From positions 1-36,947 of IMG/VR virus record IMGVR_UViG_3300017719_000054: a stretch of DNA of 36,947 nucleotides; one strand, written 5' to 3'. Below are positions 31,201 to 33,833 of the stretch, in pieces (position 1 is the first letter of the stretch; each line of letters opens with the position of its first letter). The stretch is from a virus. The notes under the pieces were generated by a model. That model was given only the letters and a program-made list of their open reading frames with translations, did no database searches and had not been told where the DNA came from. A program made the position numbers and the translations under genes.

Positions 31201-32365
31201 GCTTGCCTTTACAATTACTACCCCAGCCGGTTATGGTAATATTAGCTACTCAAACGGTAAGATTACTACTAACCAGGTCGATGTTTTGCAGCAAGCATAC
31301 GATGCAATACCTGAGTTTGTATATGTAACAGTTAATCGTAGGTTCTCAAATGGTAATAGTACTTCAGGTAGAATTCGTGTAATTGATAAAAATATTGGCG
31401 GTATTTATGCAAGCGGTCAGGGCGGTACTACGACTGCTATGAAACTGACTAAAACTTCTCTGAGAAATGCTACAAATGTTAACTATACTCCTTCAGCATG
31501 GGAATTCTGCCCTGTAGTCGAAGAAAAATCGGGGGCGATAGATACAAGCTGGATCTCTAATCTAGATGATTATTATGATTCTGATTTTGGTCATACACAC
31601 GGAAGTGGACATGTTCGTTTAGGTATAAGAACTAATGCGGGACTTGTAGATTCTTCAGGAAATATTGTAATTACTGCCCCGGCTACATCAGAGACTGTAA
31701 GTGGCGCCTCCGACGATCTGTACTACGATGTGCAACTAAGTACGAGTACTCCAAGTCCTATGGACGCTGATTGGCTAGTATTCCCTACTGTGGATAGTTG
31801 TGTATTAACTTGGTCTGTTCCTACAACAAGTGCAGGATTCGAACTAGAGGAAGGTCAAGCTACTCAGGCTGACGATGTACCGGCTAACAAACTTGTTTAC
31901 CAAAATCAAGATAGAATTATTAATACTAGTAATGCAGTTCAAGTAAAGAACAAAGATCTTCATGTTGAAGATGATATTAAGGCTCAAGGTGATGTAACTG
32001 CTTTTTATTCCGATGAAAGACTTAAAACTCGTACAGGTATTATTCAAGGCGCTATTGAAAAAGTTAAATCTTTAGAAGGGTTTTATTACACAGAGAACTC
32101 TGTAGCTAAATCTCTAGGGTATAAAAATGATAAAGTACAAGTAGGTTTATCTGCTCAACAAGTAGAAAGTATTATGCCAGAAATAGTATCTAGAGCTCCT
32201 GTTGATATTGACTATGATGAAGACGGTAATCAGATATCAAAAACTGGCGAAAACTATTTAACTTTAAACTATGCTAAACTCGTACCTTTGTTGGTAGAAG
32301 CAATAAAAAGCCAGCAGGATACAATAGAAGAGCTTACTGAAAGAATAGATAAATTGGAGAAATAA
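13277..32365 (+). CDS. giant tail-tip hub and fibre protein (L-J-fibre-S74 fusion)
   Basis: About 6362 residues, uninterrupted. I use ATG 13277 (13 nt after AGGAGG) over a TTG at 13265 that is only 1 nt from it. Domains in order: L/DUF2163-like N-terminus (1 to ~290); lambda J-like hub (~300-1400) with the CEGPI motif, SIQLLDFLTSKRYGKGLDLD from ~938 and FETVNLMLKQFNG from ~1192; Fn3-like domain (~1412-1532); repeated fibre modules (~1590-5660); unique tip (~5740-6200); and an S74 chaperone starting at Ser6245. No cysteines are seen in the L-like part, so the Fe-S ligands of lambda gpL are absent. The J-like part would build the tail tip and the fibre part would bind the host surface. Lambda K and I equivalents are not seen between M and J. 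A T6-G7 tract lies at 14783-14795. Domain calls come from pattern recognition; receptor identity is unknown. Confidence 0.88.
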   Translation: MALRNLNSALKAALLKDDEFILAHLIKFEKPKQGSSTSTNAVDYVYMTDAPFPLTLDDQIYIPSNIMNIGMVRENIEAKASTMSIKLASSALGTSFVDDITFTASYIQIPDNWSVLGFKEGDVITFTPGSGTGHGNSDLEFRIDSISESAEGKEDRAQGTVVSGTLSTETKNYKVSTDNPQLNSLLIDRTSDGYATYIHREITVYRAYLDPQTGAYIGNADKELYDNDGEPISNPFILFKGNIANANLVENATSGSTVTWSITDHWGDFVRINGRQTSDASHRALDSSGRSVVEHLPNPLYEDDYAFEHAEKSLNAMATYIRQEQRTTKKWGKWAKKITGGKKTVTYWADVPVPVELNFNLAAKFIPVVYGMSKVKGNTFFIDTGKDDSTTTDIDENTYIYQAQALCEGPIAGIYDIHIQGDTVLCTDNVDYGRRQPEEDTEAGDELPTCYGNAKAGKILNGYTTISFSDADRYDILSTPEEDAELVNRSAKLDTKGLGRHRFFGGVDTPVNEPDNPTVLTSSAFRGVGANQSIRLLKPNEIIFDVFTGTSDQRGSDRLATISAEGGFKIQNDFYRGAEGNYSPYYWTTSHRALDTAYVVSRTTLAANASSLPEIEYVVKGKFINCFNYDGSLSPYEGESEISTWKRYDAVDVYDLNDNKLNSGVYRIAEIFDIDKVKAQQVRSSSQSGVGTQKRFLVHDTSRLLADIGEEKEVYFKKSGATEKVYCSTYRNSVKRGASSTITLTPVPSMTTSNFKNTARRRSGKSYIGGDSENSFTVTYSASSSNAAVGDEMASNSTQYYPITFKKPNSNSNFNTTIMCKSGTRTLSGGTYTHKIIVDYWPSAETFKKIKKHGGAAYFTNFVSAGSQNVSEIEAEQVLSLNIADKPDRVIRVEKVITTSSSNKVIQLNESAKRVENTSTVAAYEDDILNDLRVSLNPSIQLLDFLTSKRYGKGLDLDTDIDLDSFLQAARDCDERSEISIVVTGTRTPSSIGIGSLWKREYSNNVTFTGKVKRLTPIQFEGSSYTQIDFEDCTGKFVRRWKPYASYVVGDLVYDGHAIYRVNSAFAVGGSFDDTDSDSHDDLQSNSTEIWHEAEDESGNLTSASLSKITGSGSLSILYPYVEDDSTHKAQGPIANPVIRSWNGTDFSAPGYSLYDCDDIDYWALQGWNDANQYNVTRHQCSMNIDTSESLFETVNLMLKQFNGLLTYTNGKYSLSVKKAVPDTLDTIVVDNDTYTPAQIHKDDIIGELKIEGKAVKDTFNTVTTRVSDPAQKFNNTDITFFDSNYIEQDRGIPKSANIAYPGIINYYNARINIKQELDRSRAGLTVSFTTKPSAILLKAGDFIQLTHPEFGLTNKTFRITSLSLKSDGLVTIAAQEHDSSTYILKGLDRGTELIATNDSSGRLPARVGAPPVLATTTNNEGQTVLDLPNIVTSLPQQMIIKWSHADTYDPSTYAVEVWRHSSETNNVLANATKLGASHGTEFLDSHGQEDDGFNFYYYLRYIVTGTKVNASEPSRMYSDFTQVIEADMTPLNAENVKYTGTGTPTIQSLMPNEAGADNTTSQVNDGVTIDGAGGGFVLDENGHIKSNGRISEQVNSAGESGFFLGYNADAMEDENGVAQGAYTFGVGDQTNNLIWDGEELSVTGNIDATSMTLDSSIEIGRTNLDSTVTTQLDLAVSASQSTTGLALLLNQNAAGSANAGEASLVAVDGDGNARNDVDGFIEWNGDRVTVPHDSYQNTTILTDVAGKKGFIAFDVNKSKPFDLGSTYGKTSVAFVYKQGDQWYYDNNGNTVAGVVEWAPGTLMGTEAGTTSTPARILAIGYLQTKTASADSILKGGLFATPVDIDLASMPSDEINSGTIAGIKITHNSIESSNFSTGTQGNGFKIQSDGSMEASSGTFRGNLDASTLTLDESITIGASNLPSAIVSGAAAGATALEQAKEMQSNTDNLIVTPVFTEFNESQGDWTSTTTSVVELSEESNSVNFPNGYEYALKLTDTSVARAFEVGNIIPVLPGETMYFSVWVNTEFANQDVSIGYHKYTSGSATGIYVKAATLAHGTAGWKHLTGTVDLPNDSITAINPFAEIDWESGDNGTSGAAYFNGFRVSRSPQGNIGGITINSNKLYQGAGTFNDSGTGFYLDNGGNFSLQDKLNFDADGGDAEGEGKLTVKGDIEADSLTLASGISIGTGNLSSGVVDSLTKADNIPANQFAAQRTWGFDTGAQGWSPASNLAVQSQSGGYLLLTPSSSDPQFQSPDNLNLEGELNTVVMARIKRTGGTGWDGKLFYSTDSVGNYTGHSFSGDYRKDISDPTNGSTGTWVVAQWDMEDLTHGDDDWTDNIIKRIRLDFGLTVADTFLIDWVAVGNIGSASLRDGADLQSGTVGGITIEAQKLYQGEGNHNDDDTGFYLDNSGNFSIQDKLSFDGTDLTVSGDITAENLSISENATVTGTLSADNLSVGNLSLISADLGTITGGSLTIGENNEFAVTSAGALTATGATISGAITATSGTFTGTVNASSGTFTGNVNAESITISQPTTSTVPSGMNVPDGETTVVLTKNQDSNGSTNVGEIRMQSGYFRLARDLKRTVASDIRILSSYENSTTPPGNTFYVISGEGQAWGNNTDGDATNNGRFHGGSDNATINNSANIQGFFIAKYENSNWKAVNNNNASITFTPASTDYCIAVGTKSTTDTGTGIDTLVQTQRNGTFVLPDNTTDDINAGITIESGGITMSSGGFIKGGQSGFDTGSDGFFLGYDTDAYKFSIGDVDGDKLTWDGSDLAITGDITANSLGLVEGLTIGQTNLSSEPTKLGIVKRLNSDPFFAHAGGTDYWFNDSDLHDGGQNSVGVDSDADTTYKTDGSNLPTGKSTYLQVVDNDDDSDNFVNSQYFTIDSTKTYKITVWARQTAGNRKSYLLVDFRDSSNQKINNSSNPTATNDGSTGWLNIGTYHYYGVNGSVFGSDWTKYEVEFGNNVSSVTSPDGAVKFSVGGLLTRDAGAGVTGEETTVEICQYIVEEFDNNDTTNAAITELAGVTLTDKKLFLGAGTHNNSNTGFYLDNDGKFSLTDKLSFDGTNLSVSGAITATSGTFTGAVNASSGTFTGNVSTTAKFTAGNVGLDGTSGDTNTIRIYAGNSTPSDALFKVTDGGAVTATSGTIGSLTLASDKVTIGSSTTHGNADAKFYADNSGNFGLGNKLTFDGSALSINGAVTATSGSFGGITIADSKIYTGDGDFANSNTGFYLDNTGDFSLSDKFKFDISASTLTVDGTIEADGFSTIEGKPVPEITVGTKLQSQATLSPRVVIFGGDPVFYAALEDNTRVYLNGILVDTVNKGASSTIAAADLDNGDIIHSTKPVSLRQNGAPLPTFAATGQFFATGNRPDYTYLHFGIYSPYADGQIKYFNFDSIEPEDANNDSLIDWSDNNAYDASSNPNGWKTKALIQGSVAELTIERSSNTVNGFQWFQADTPVLISSAASTSNTWFGGDLRDVKLLKEVSREVLSYDEGNQIKYSPSNTGTIVNDNTGSSDWRYSKSTGDLLFAHTDQGDGDGSDGVQGIPWKMCGDTYVIDHGLRSYQIATIEPSVISAYYWTGSTWTLYKTHDFTTASRSSFASHSEGDSDAHGVDSSNFIGQADADKPWRFIGTGRFALRVNTPHDGTDGNDDDEYFVLGYDSNLRSQETIRVGQLIAADISADAITGEKILSTTNIKVGPSGSEQVGLDGSGSGDSAVRIYAGDTTPGSAPFRVTNDGSLTATDATISGAITATSLTIGGSATVSGTIPNANVDGLSDIATSGSASDLTGTIDSGNLPAGALNSNVTTTSLGLGTAATSDSDDFASATQGDTADSALQPDGNLTGSINDLPVGDSYKETTKGLQLPTANQVLPGAHDDEWTLGVVSGNRGIWGNNGGANENEIVFEQGPHGVKTRVWKSINEDINEPSQTPADDGDDGDGGFYNTTSFTIGSDDDAVFRFSLFIRQEDADGSMYVGGWNWDASGNNIALPKYDGSEPTDTNQYFFAGDLPTQGEWYLAVGYFQMNNDDDKNSGLSGLYQVSTGFKKQSWDDLMFNSNATKFSVRTYQYYANDTDDGTVARWAHPRVEKMRTNTPSIEQLIAGNTVVHTTSAEKALKTITSADGSTNITLTPNADIDDTTDHDPGEIKVSAGVYKFGDNDVREVATEATLATPFEGGTYPEFPGNNFYIISGNTGTVTYRVVVGGNPIGRFQTISGSNIGAGLFVAIFDPANEQWYAVNNSNEREAFTPLSTDHVVAIGHKTSIDSGSGFQTLRSLIPFVNDPDSDQTEPTLTAGVSITGGGVTINGGGSVKGGQTAYNNGTGFFLGYDTDNYKFSIGNSTANENSLTWDGSDLTIRGDITADSLTLANSITIGTGNLPDSALNENVTASSLNISNTDVSGLGSAATSNTGDFATGAEGDLATSASQVNAGLAFIPNKSLTNNPASDTSTLINAPGEALICGVDKNGNPAPGTDGFIQWEGNKITVERIQYTDVSTNGLSLLTHQANRKGFIIFDTAKGNDFSVNGVAMDIAFAWKIGTQWYYDKNNAASVHTFTPTDDYVALGYMETSTSDLILKGGLFGHPIPLEQAAFPGDVVQSGTIGGIKIDNEKIYAGTGTFNNANTGFYLKNDGDFSLKNKLKFDASESQLTIDGDVSIAGGLKASEITPHTLEVVNPPTLAGNINRWGGINEFGTDALADDLPTGCTNRSYSDTENALRMSSTGNTATYCDSWEIDHNAIYRIELKLKKNIADGAIYVGTRSSTTSFAGSTVSHNADSASSEVMLRWGPSRAAESSTYNQYFWSASDGGVPTSYKKMVFYAFGSNVDIDSVPDHYNEINYSHGVPYAQFPSTSLYGAVRFLNYFNSGTESHAYFKDVTVEKITPLDIQADNIRTTTLSAISSDLGSITGGSLAIGNNNEFQVTSAGVLTATGATISGAVSATSGSIADSVNIGVRDEDRFASKIGWNFESGKQGWTSDGDSNFTHNTGGYIVIDATDTDPVLFSPDGLNLDGNLNTKVLVSLRRTAGTGWHGALYYQTNGGHSHEESNKHLISDPTGGTTSSDWMVVEWDMSNQSSGSTWTGSNTVNQIRLDLGNTAADTFEVNWVAIGERGANALQEGANLQSGTVGGIKIDSEKLYAGAGNFFTSDTGFYLKNDGDFSLSNKLKFDESADTLTVNGNITAQSLSLASGITIGTANLPDDVLNDNVGPGGTHNKDPYFEKSSWFDNPSTTALGSVYSTNTIVTNATGLPTGRSTHFRSTDNDDNNEQFFSELMPITEGKLYKITVWAKQSGDRNNYLLVDFRNAAGQRINNGDIPTGQGTSAATTPIHNSIGWDGGVGNYSYWKVANADFASDWKKYEIIMGGDDTYTFSSGTDSNGRDRNPVEFRVGALVTRAGSNSSVVDIAEYTVTEIDADDYFAVNTSTINHNPDFKLRNIYGRPEGIKALYGNQYQSNIKYEDEYNSNNVVLKHSSDSSIGMGWPAMRLDTGVSYTITVRAKVTGSSNKSTGFYIRMQEYDGDLSTDKTHISAFSGISQVDGVQSPTRQLYTLRENASITTSFVDYTYEYTPTTTAKWGSLVLLNWTGMGTEGLVVEYARVTPNSLDKVRGSVGGISVTTDSIYAGAGNFANSNTGFYADSSGNFSLSDQLSFDGDDLVIQGNALVSGSVAGSALRSNTTIEAYQVDENNLIIDDTYAALDGEDDTFRIYAGSSIPDSAPFSVQKNGSVVARDLKLYTEAGELYFDSQQGFGVSALSQVAAYLGEKVHQFSKPFITGTGHGNTPAHTGGYADTSDYREWEKVTITENTDVTVTCKIDTGSWYGYASHTQYENLIGYRGSGYIYHMIGGWTQGTNGSGGSHGTNNLETGSWPTTNKTLSTSNFKVDSYGLAGTSSNFPTTTHRKSSPNSSQTSFYDNELIKLEFADLPPGTTTITGVTGAKLASGTNAETVEVFTSSNNIITPHGVNRTGTVYMRIQHSGSTKLAFTITTPAGYGNISYSNGKITTNQVDVLQQAYDAIPEFVYVTVNRRFSNGNSTSGRIRVIDKNIGGIYASGQGGTTTAMKLTKTSLRNATNVNYTPSAWEFCPVVEEKSGAIDTSWISNLDDYYDSDFGHTHGSGHVRLGIRTNAGLVDSSGNIVITAPATSETVSGASDDLYYDVQLSTSTPSPMDADWLVFPTVDSCVLTWSVPTTSAGFELEEGQATQADDVPANKLVYQNQDRIINTSNAVQVKNKDLHVEDDIKAQGDVTAFYSDERLKTRTGIIQGAIEKVKSLEGFYYTENSVAKSLGYKNDKVQVGLSAQQVESIMPEIVSRAPVDIDYDEDGNQISKTGENYLTLNYAKLVPLLVEAIKSQQDTIEELTERIDKLEK
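18329..18871 (+). repeat. fibre module C, copy 1
   Basis: About 180 residues running from GLALLLNQNA through ...GFIEWNGDRVTV, a GKKGFIAFD strand, a GDQWYYDNNGN turn, ILKGGLF and ending at GTIAGIKI. The second copy is at 26564-27091 with the same ordered landmarks. I do not recognise the fold; it is a beta-rich globular domain. Confidence 0.7.
19120..19596 (+). repeat. carbohydrate-binding-like jelly-roll module (single)
   Basis: Reads TPVFTEFNESQGDW, then YALKLTDT, a VLPGETMYFSVWV strand, a GWKHLTGTVDLP strand and AAYFNGFRVSR. This order is typical of CBM-like jelly-rolls in phage fibres: name strand, ligand strand, PGETYxxSVWV, W-x-x-x-x-G-x-x, and a final F-D-x-x-x. Distantly similar modules lie at about 24855-25540, 27310-27920 and 29540-30070. 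The carbohydrate-binding role is inferred. Confidence 0.5.
19895..20362 (+). repeat. fibre module A, copy 1
   Basis: A 156-residue jelly-roll-like domain: WGFDTGAQGW, the FQSPDNLNLEGELNTVVMAR strand, GTGWDGKLFY, WVVAQWDM, IKRIRLDFG and DTFLIDWVAVGN. The second copy at 28142-28597 keeps all of these landmarks. It looks like a sugar-binding-type beta sandwich; the ligand is unknown. Confidence 0.7.
20782..20834 (+). repeat. 33-bp tandem unit in fibre gene
   Basis: The 20-mer TAGCGGTACCTTTACAGGTA occurs exactly at 20782-20801 and 20815-20834, a 33-nt period equal to 11 codons (ATSGTFTGTVN / ASSGTFTGNVN). A diverged pair of the same unit occurs at about 22500-22562. In-frame units like this allow the fibre to grow or shrink by recombination. 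Confidence 0.75.
20921..21560 (+). repeat. fibre module D, copy 1
   Basis: About 213 residues: VVLTKNQD, GEIRMQSGYF, PPGNTFYVISGEG, GFFIAKYENSNWKAVNNNN, FTPASTDYCIAVGTKS, ITIESGGITMSSGGFIKGGQ and the FFLGYDTD linker. The second copy at 25655-26290 keeps the same landmarks. The fold is not recognised. Confidence 0.7.
21710..22318 (+). repeat. fibre module B, copy 1
   Basis: A 203-residue CBM-like domain: NSDPFF, LPTGKSTYLQVVDNDDDSDNF, the YKITVWARQ strand, NRKSYLLVDFRDSSNQKINN, DWTKYEVEFG, VKFSVGGLLTR and VEICQYIVEE. The second copy at 28907-29515 has the same length and landmarks. An Asp-rich loop could bind calcium, which is inference. Confidence 0.7.
25655..26290 (+). repeat. fibre module D, copy 2
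   Basis: Reads ITLTPNADI, GEIKVSAGVYKF, FPGNNFYIISGNTG, GLFVAIFDPANEQWYAVNNSN, FTPLSTDHVVAIGHKT, VSITGGGVTINGGGSVKGGQ and the FFLGYDTD linker. It is the partner of the copy at 20921-21560. Confidence 0.7.
26564..27091 (+). repeat. fibre module C, copy 2
   Basis: Reads GLAFIPNKSL, GFIQWEGNKITVE, RKGFIIFD, GTQWYYDKNN, ILKGGLFGHP and GTIGGIKI. It is the partner of the copy at 18329-18871, but here it lies after module D instead of before module A. Confidence 0.7.
28142..28597 (+). repeat. fibre module A, copy 2
   Basis: Reads IGWNFESGKQGW, LFSPDGLNLDGNLNTKVLVS, GTGWHGALYY, WMVVEWDM, VNQIRLDLG and DTFEVNWVAIGE. It is the partner of the copy at 19895-20362 and is again followed by the GGI-KLYxGxG linker. 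Confidence 0.7.
28907..29515 (+). repeat. fibre module B, copy 2
   Basis: Reads NKDPYF, LPTGRSTHFRSTDNDDNNEQF, YKITVWAKQ, DRNNYLLVDFRNAAGQRINN, DWKKYEIIMGG, VEFRVGALVTR and VDIAEYTVTE. It is the partner of the copy at 21710-22318. It lies directly behind the A-copy-2 linker. Confidence 0.7.
30490..31860 (+). other. unique C-terminal fibre tip, likely receptor-binding region
   Basis: About 450 residues between the last linker and the chaperone with no repeat inside the window. They are rich in Gly, Ser, Thr and aromatic residues (SWYGYASHTQYENLIGYRG, GWTQGTNGSGGSHG, and a His-rich DFGHTHGSGHVRLG). A single-copy, terminal domain just before an S74 chaperone is the usual place of the receptor-contacting head. 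The role is inferred from position only. Confidence 0.45.
32009..32365 (+). other. Peptidase S74 intramolecular chaperone domain
   Basis: The motif SDERLK begins at Ser6245, giving the Ser-Lys (Lys6250) dyad of the S74 family. It is followed by VKSLEGFYY, VGLSAQQVESIMPEIV, the YLTLNYAKLVPLLVEAI helix and a C-terminal coiled coil. These domains trimerise the fibre tip and then cut themselves off before the Ser. The released piece would be 118 residues. All key residues are present, so cleavage is expected. Confidence 0.88.
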
Positions 32366-32390
32366 AAAAAGGGGCGCAAGCCCCTTTTTT
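32365..32390. terminator. bidirectional terminator between convergent operons
   Basis: AAAAAAGGGGC (32365-32375), GCAA loop, GCCCCTTTTTT (32380-32390) is a fully symmetric stem with T runs on both strands. It ends the structural operon on the + strand and the metabolism operon on the - strand, and touches the giant gene's stop codon. Confidence 0.88.
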
Positions 32391-32391
32391 A

Positions 32392-32622
32392 TCAGTCTTC
32401 AGAAGAGGTTTCCTCTTCTTGTTCGGATTCTAGCTCTTTTCCTAAAAGATCACTAAAAGCCTGCACTGTTACATCTAGTCTTGTTAACTTATTACGAAGA
32501 TCTAGCTCTTCTACTCTAAGTTCGTTGACTTGTTGAACAATATATTTTGCTCGTTCATTAAGATCTTCAAAAAGATATTCTGTACCATTATAAGTTATAG
32601 TACCGTTATTAGTTTCTGTCAT
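32392..32622 (-). CDS. small acidic coiled-coil protein, unknown
   Basis: This is a 76-residue protein preceded by AGGAAATAAA before its ATG at 32622. It starts with a short strand (TITYNGTEYLFEDL), then a heptad-like helix (AKYIVQQVNELRVEELDLRNKLTRLDV), and ends in an acidic tail (ELESEQEEETSSED). The YNGxEYxFEDL opening plus a helix is reminiscent of small phage proteins of unknown function such as the DUF6447 group, but I cannot confirm this. It is the last gene of the RNR operon, 8 nt after nrdB and just before the terminator. The acidic tail could mimic DNA or bind a host protein; there is no direct evidence for that. Confidence 0.7.
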   Translation of the reverse strand: MTETNNGTITYNGTEYLFEDLNERAKYIVQQVNELRVEELDLRNKLTRLDVTVQAFSDLLGKELESEQEEETSSED

Positions 32623-32630
32623 TTTATTTC

Positions 32631-33593
32631 CTATTTAAATATATCTTGCCAGTTTCCGGTTGTACTCGCTTTTGAGTATTCGGTAGCTCTGTTTTCAAAA
32701 AAGTTAGCGTGTTCTACGCCGTTTAGCATATAGTCTAGCCAGTCTAAAGGATTTTTATCACTACCAAAAATCTTTTTCAGTCCTAGTCCTAGTAATCTTC
32801 GATCTGCTATATATCGAATATATAACTTTACATCTTCTGGTGTAAGATCAGGTACATCTGCACCCGCAAAACACAAGTCAATGAAAGCATCTTCTAGCTC
32901 TACAGAACGTTCTGCCGCACAATAGATTTCATACTTTAGATCGTCGTTCCATAACTCTGGATTCTCTTGAATATATGTACGGAATAATTGACTCATGCCT
33001 TCAACGTGAAGACTTTCATCTCTCACAGACCAAGTAACAATCTGACCCATACCTTTCATCAAGTTATGTCGGGGGAAGTTTAACAGAATAGCAAAACTAC
33101 TAAACAACTGCACTCCTTCGGTAAAGCCTGAGTAAATAGCCATTGTTTTTGCAATATCCATTTTAGTACTCATACCAAAGTTGCTAAGATGCTCATGTTT
33201 ATCCATCATAGCTTTGTGTTCCATAAACTTCTGATACTCATCATCACCGAAACCAAGTGTTTCTAGTAGTAATGAGTATGCTTCCTGGTGTACTGCTTCC
33301 ATTGCTGCAAATGCAGATAGCATCATACGTACTTCAGGTTGCTTAAATGTTGGCAAATAGTGTGTAGCATAGCCACAACATACGTCAACATCTGCTTGCG
33401 TAAAGAAACGAAAGATATTTGCTAGTAGAGACTTATTGCCTTCACTAAGATTCTCACGAAAATCTTTCAAATCATCTGCAAGATTTACTTCATCTGGTAG
33501 CCAGTGCATATGTTGTTGAGACTTATAATGCTCAAACGCCCACGGATAGTTAAAAGGTTTATAGTATTCTCTTTCTTCTAATAAATTACTCAT
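32631..33593 (-). CDS. nrdB: ribonucleotide reductase small (beta) subunit, class Ia type
   Basis: A 320-residue protein that carries the diiron-tyrosyl radical used by NrdA to reduce ribonucleotides. All iron ligands can be placed by spacing against E. coli: D68, E99, H102, E159, E193 and H196. Y106 follows H102 by four residues, exactly as the radical Tyr122 does in E. coli, so this is a true tyrosyl-radical type and not a Tyr-less variant. A C-terminal Tyr (TEYSKAS) can relay the radical to the large subunit. The start at ATG 33593 overlaps the thioredoxin stop (ATGA) and has GGAG 8 nt upstream. A GTG at 33602 is also in frame but less likely. It is slightly shorter than E. coli NrdB (376 residues), mainly between E99 and E159. 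Confidence 0.95.
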   Translation of the reverse strand: MSNLLEEREYYKPFNYPWAFEHYKSQQHMHWLPDEVNLADDLKDFRENLSEGNKSLLANIFRFFTQADVDVCCGYATHYLPTFKQPEVRMMLSAFAAMEAVHQEAYSLLLETLGFGDDEYQKFMEHKAMMDKHEHLSNFGMSTKMDIAKTMAIYSGFTEGVQLFSSFAILLNFPRHNLMKGMGQIVTWSVRDESLHVEGMSQLFRTYIQENPELWNDDLKYEIYCAAERSVELEDAFIDLCFAGADVPDLTPEDVKLYIRYIADRRLLGLGLKKIFGSDKNPLDWLDYMLNGVEHANFFENRATEYSKASTTGNWQDIFK

Positions 33594-33832
33594 GATAACC
33601 ACTCCATTATATCAGCTTTGCTTTTACCGCCTACTAGACGTCCTTGCTCTACACCTTCACTTGTGATAAGTACCATAGTTGGTACTCCTCTTATTCCAAA
33701 CTCACCGGCTAAATCGGGTTGTTTATCTATATCCACACCTTCTACTGGGTAGGGTAGAACCATTTCATCAAGAGTTTTTTGTAACATCTTGCAAGGCCTA
33801 CACCAATCAGCACTAAATTTTAGTATTTTCAT
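33590..33832 (-). CDS. thioredoxin/glutaredoxin-like electron donor
   Basis: An 80-residue thioredoxin-fold protein with WCRPC at residues 10-14 and the cis-proline GVPT (Pro51). It is shorter than E. coli thioredoxin (109 residues) and closer in size to phage glutaredoxin-like thioredoxins such as T4 NrdC. Lying between nrdA and nrdB, it almost certainly re-reduces the CxxC tail of this phage's own NrdA. The start at ATG 33832 has AGGG 5 nt upstream and comes 1 nt after the nrdA stop. A GTG at 33844 is in frame but inside nrdA. The C-terminus overlaps the nrdB start by 4 nt. Confidence 0.88.
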   Translation of the reverse strand: MKILKFSADWCRPCKMLQKTLDEMVLPYPVEGVDIDKQPDLAGEFGIRGVPTMVLITSEGVEQGRLVGGKSKADIMEWLS

Positions 33833-33833
33833 T

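Noticed and set aside
18067-31860. Diversity-generating retroelement acting on the fibre
   Set aside because: No reverse transcriptase gene or short template/variable repeat pair was seen in the window. The module copies differ throughout and not just at adenines.
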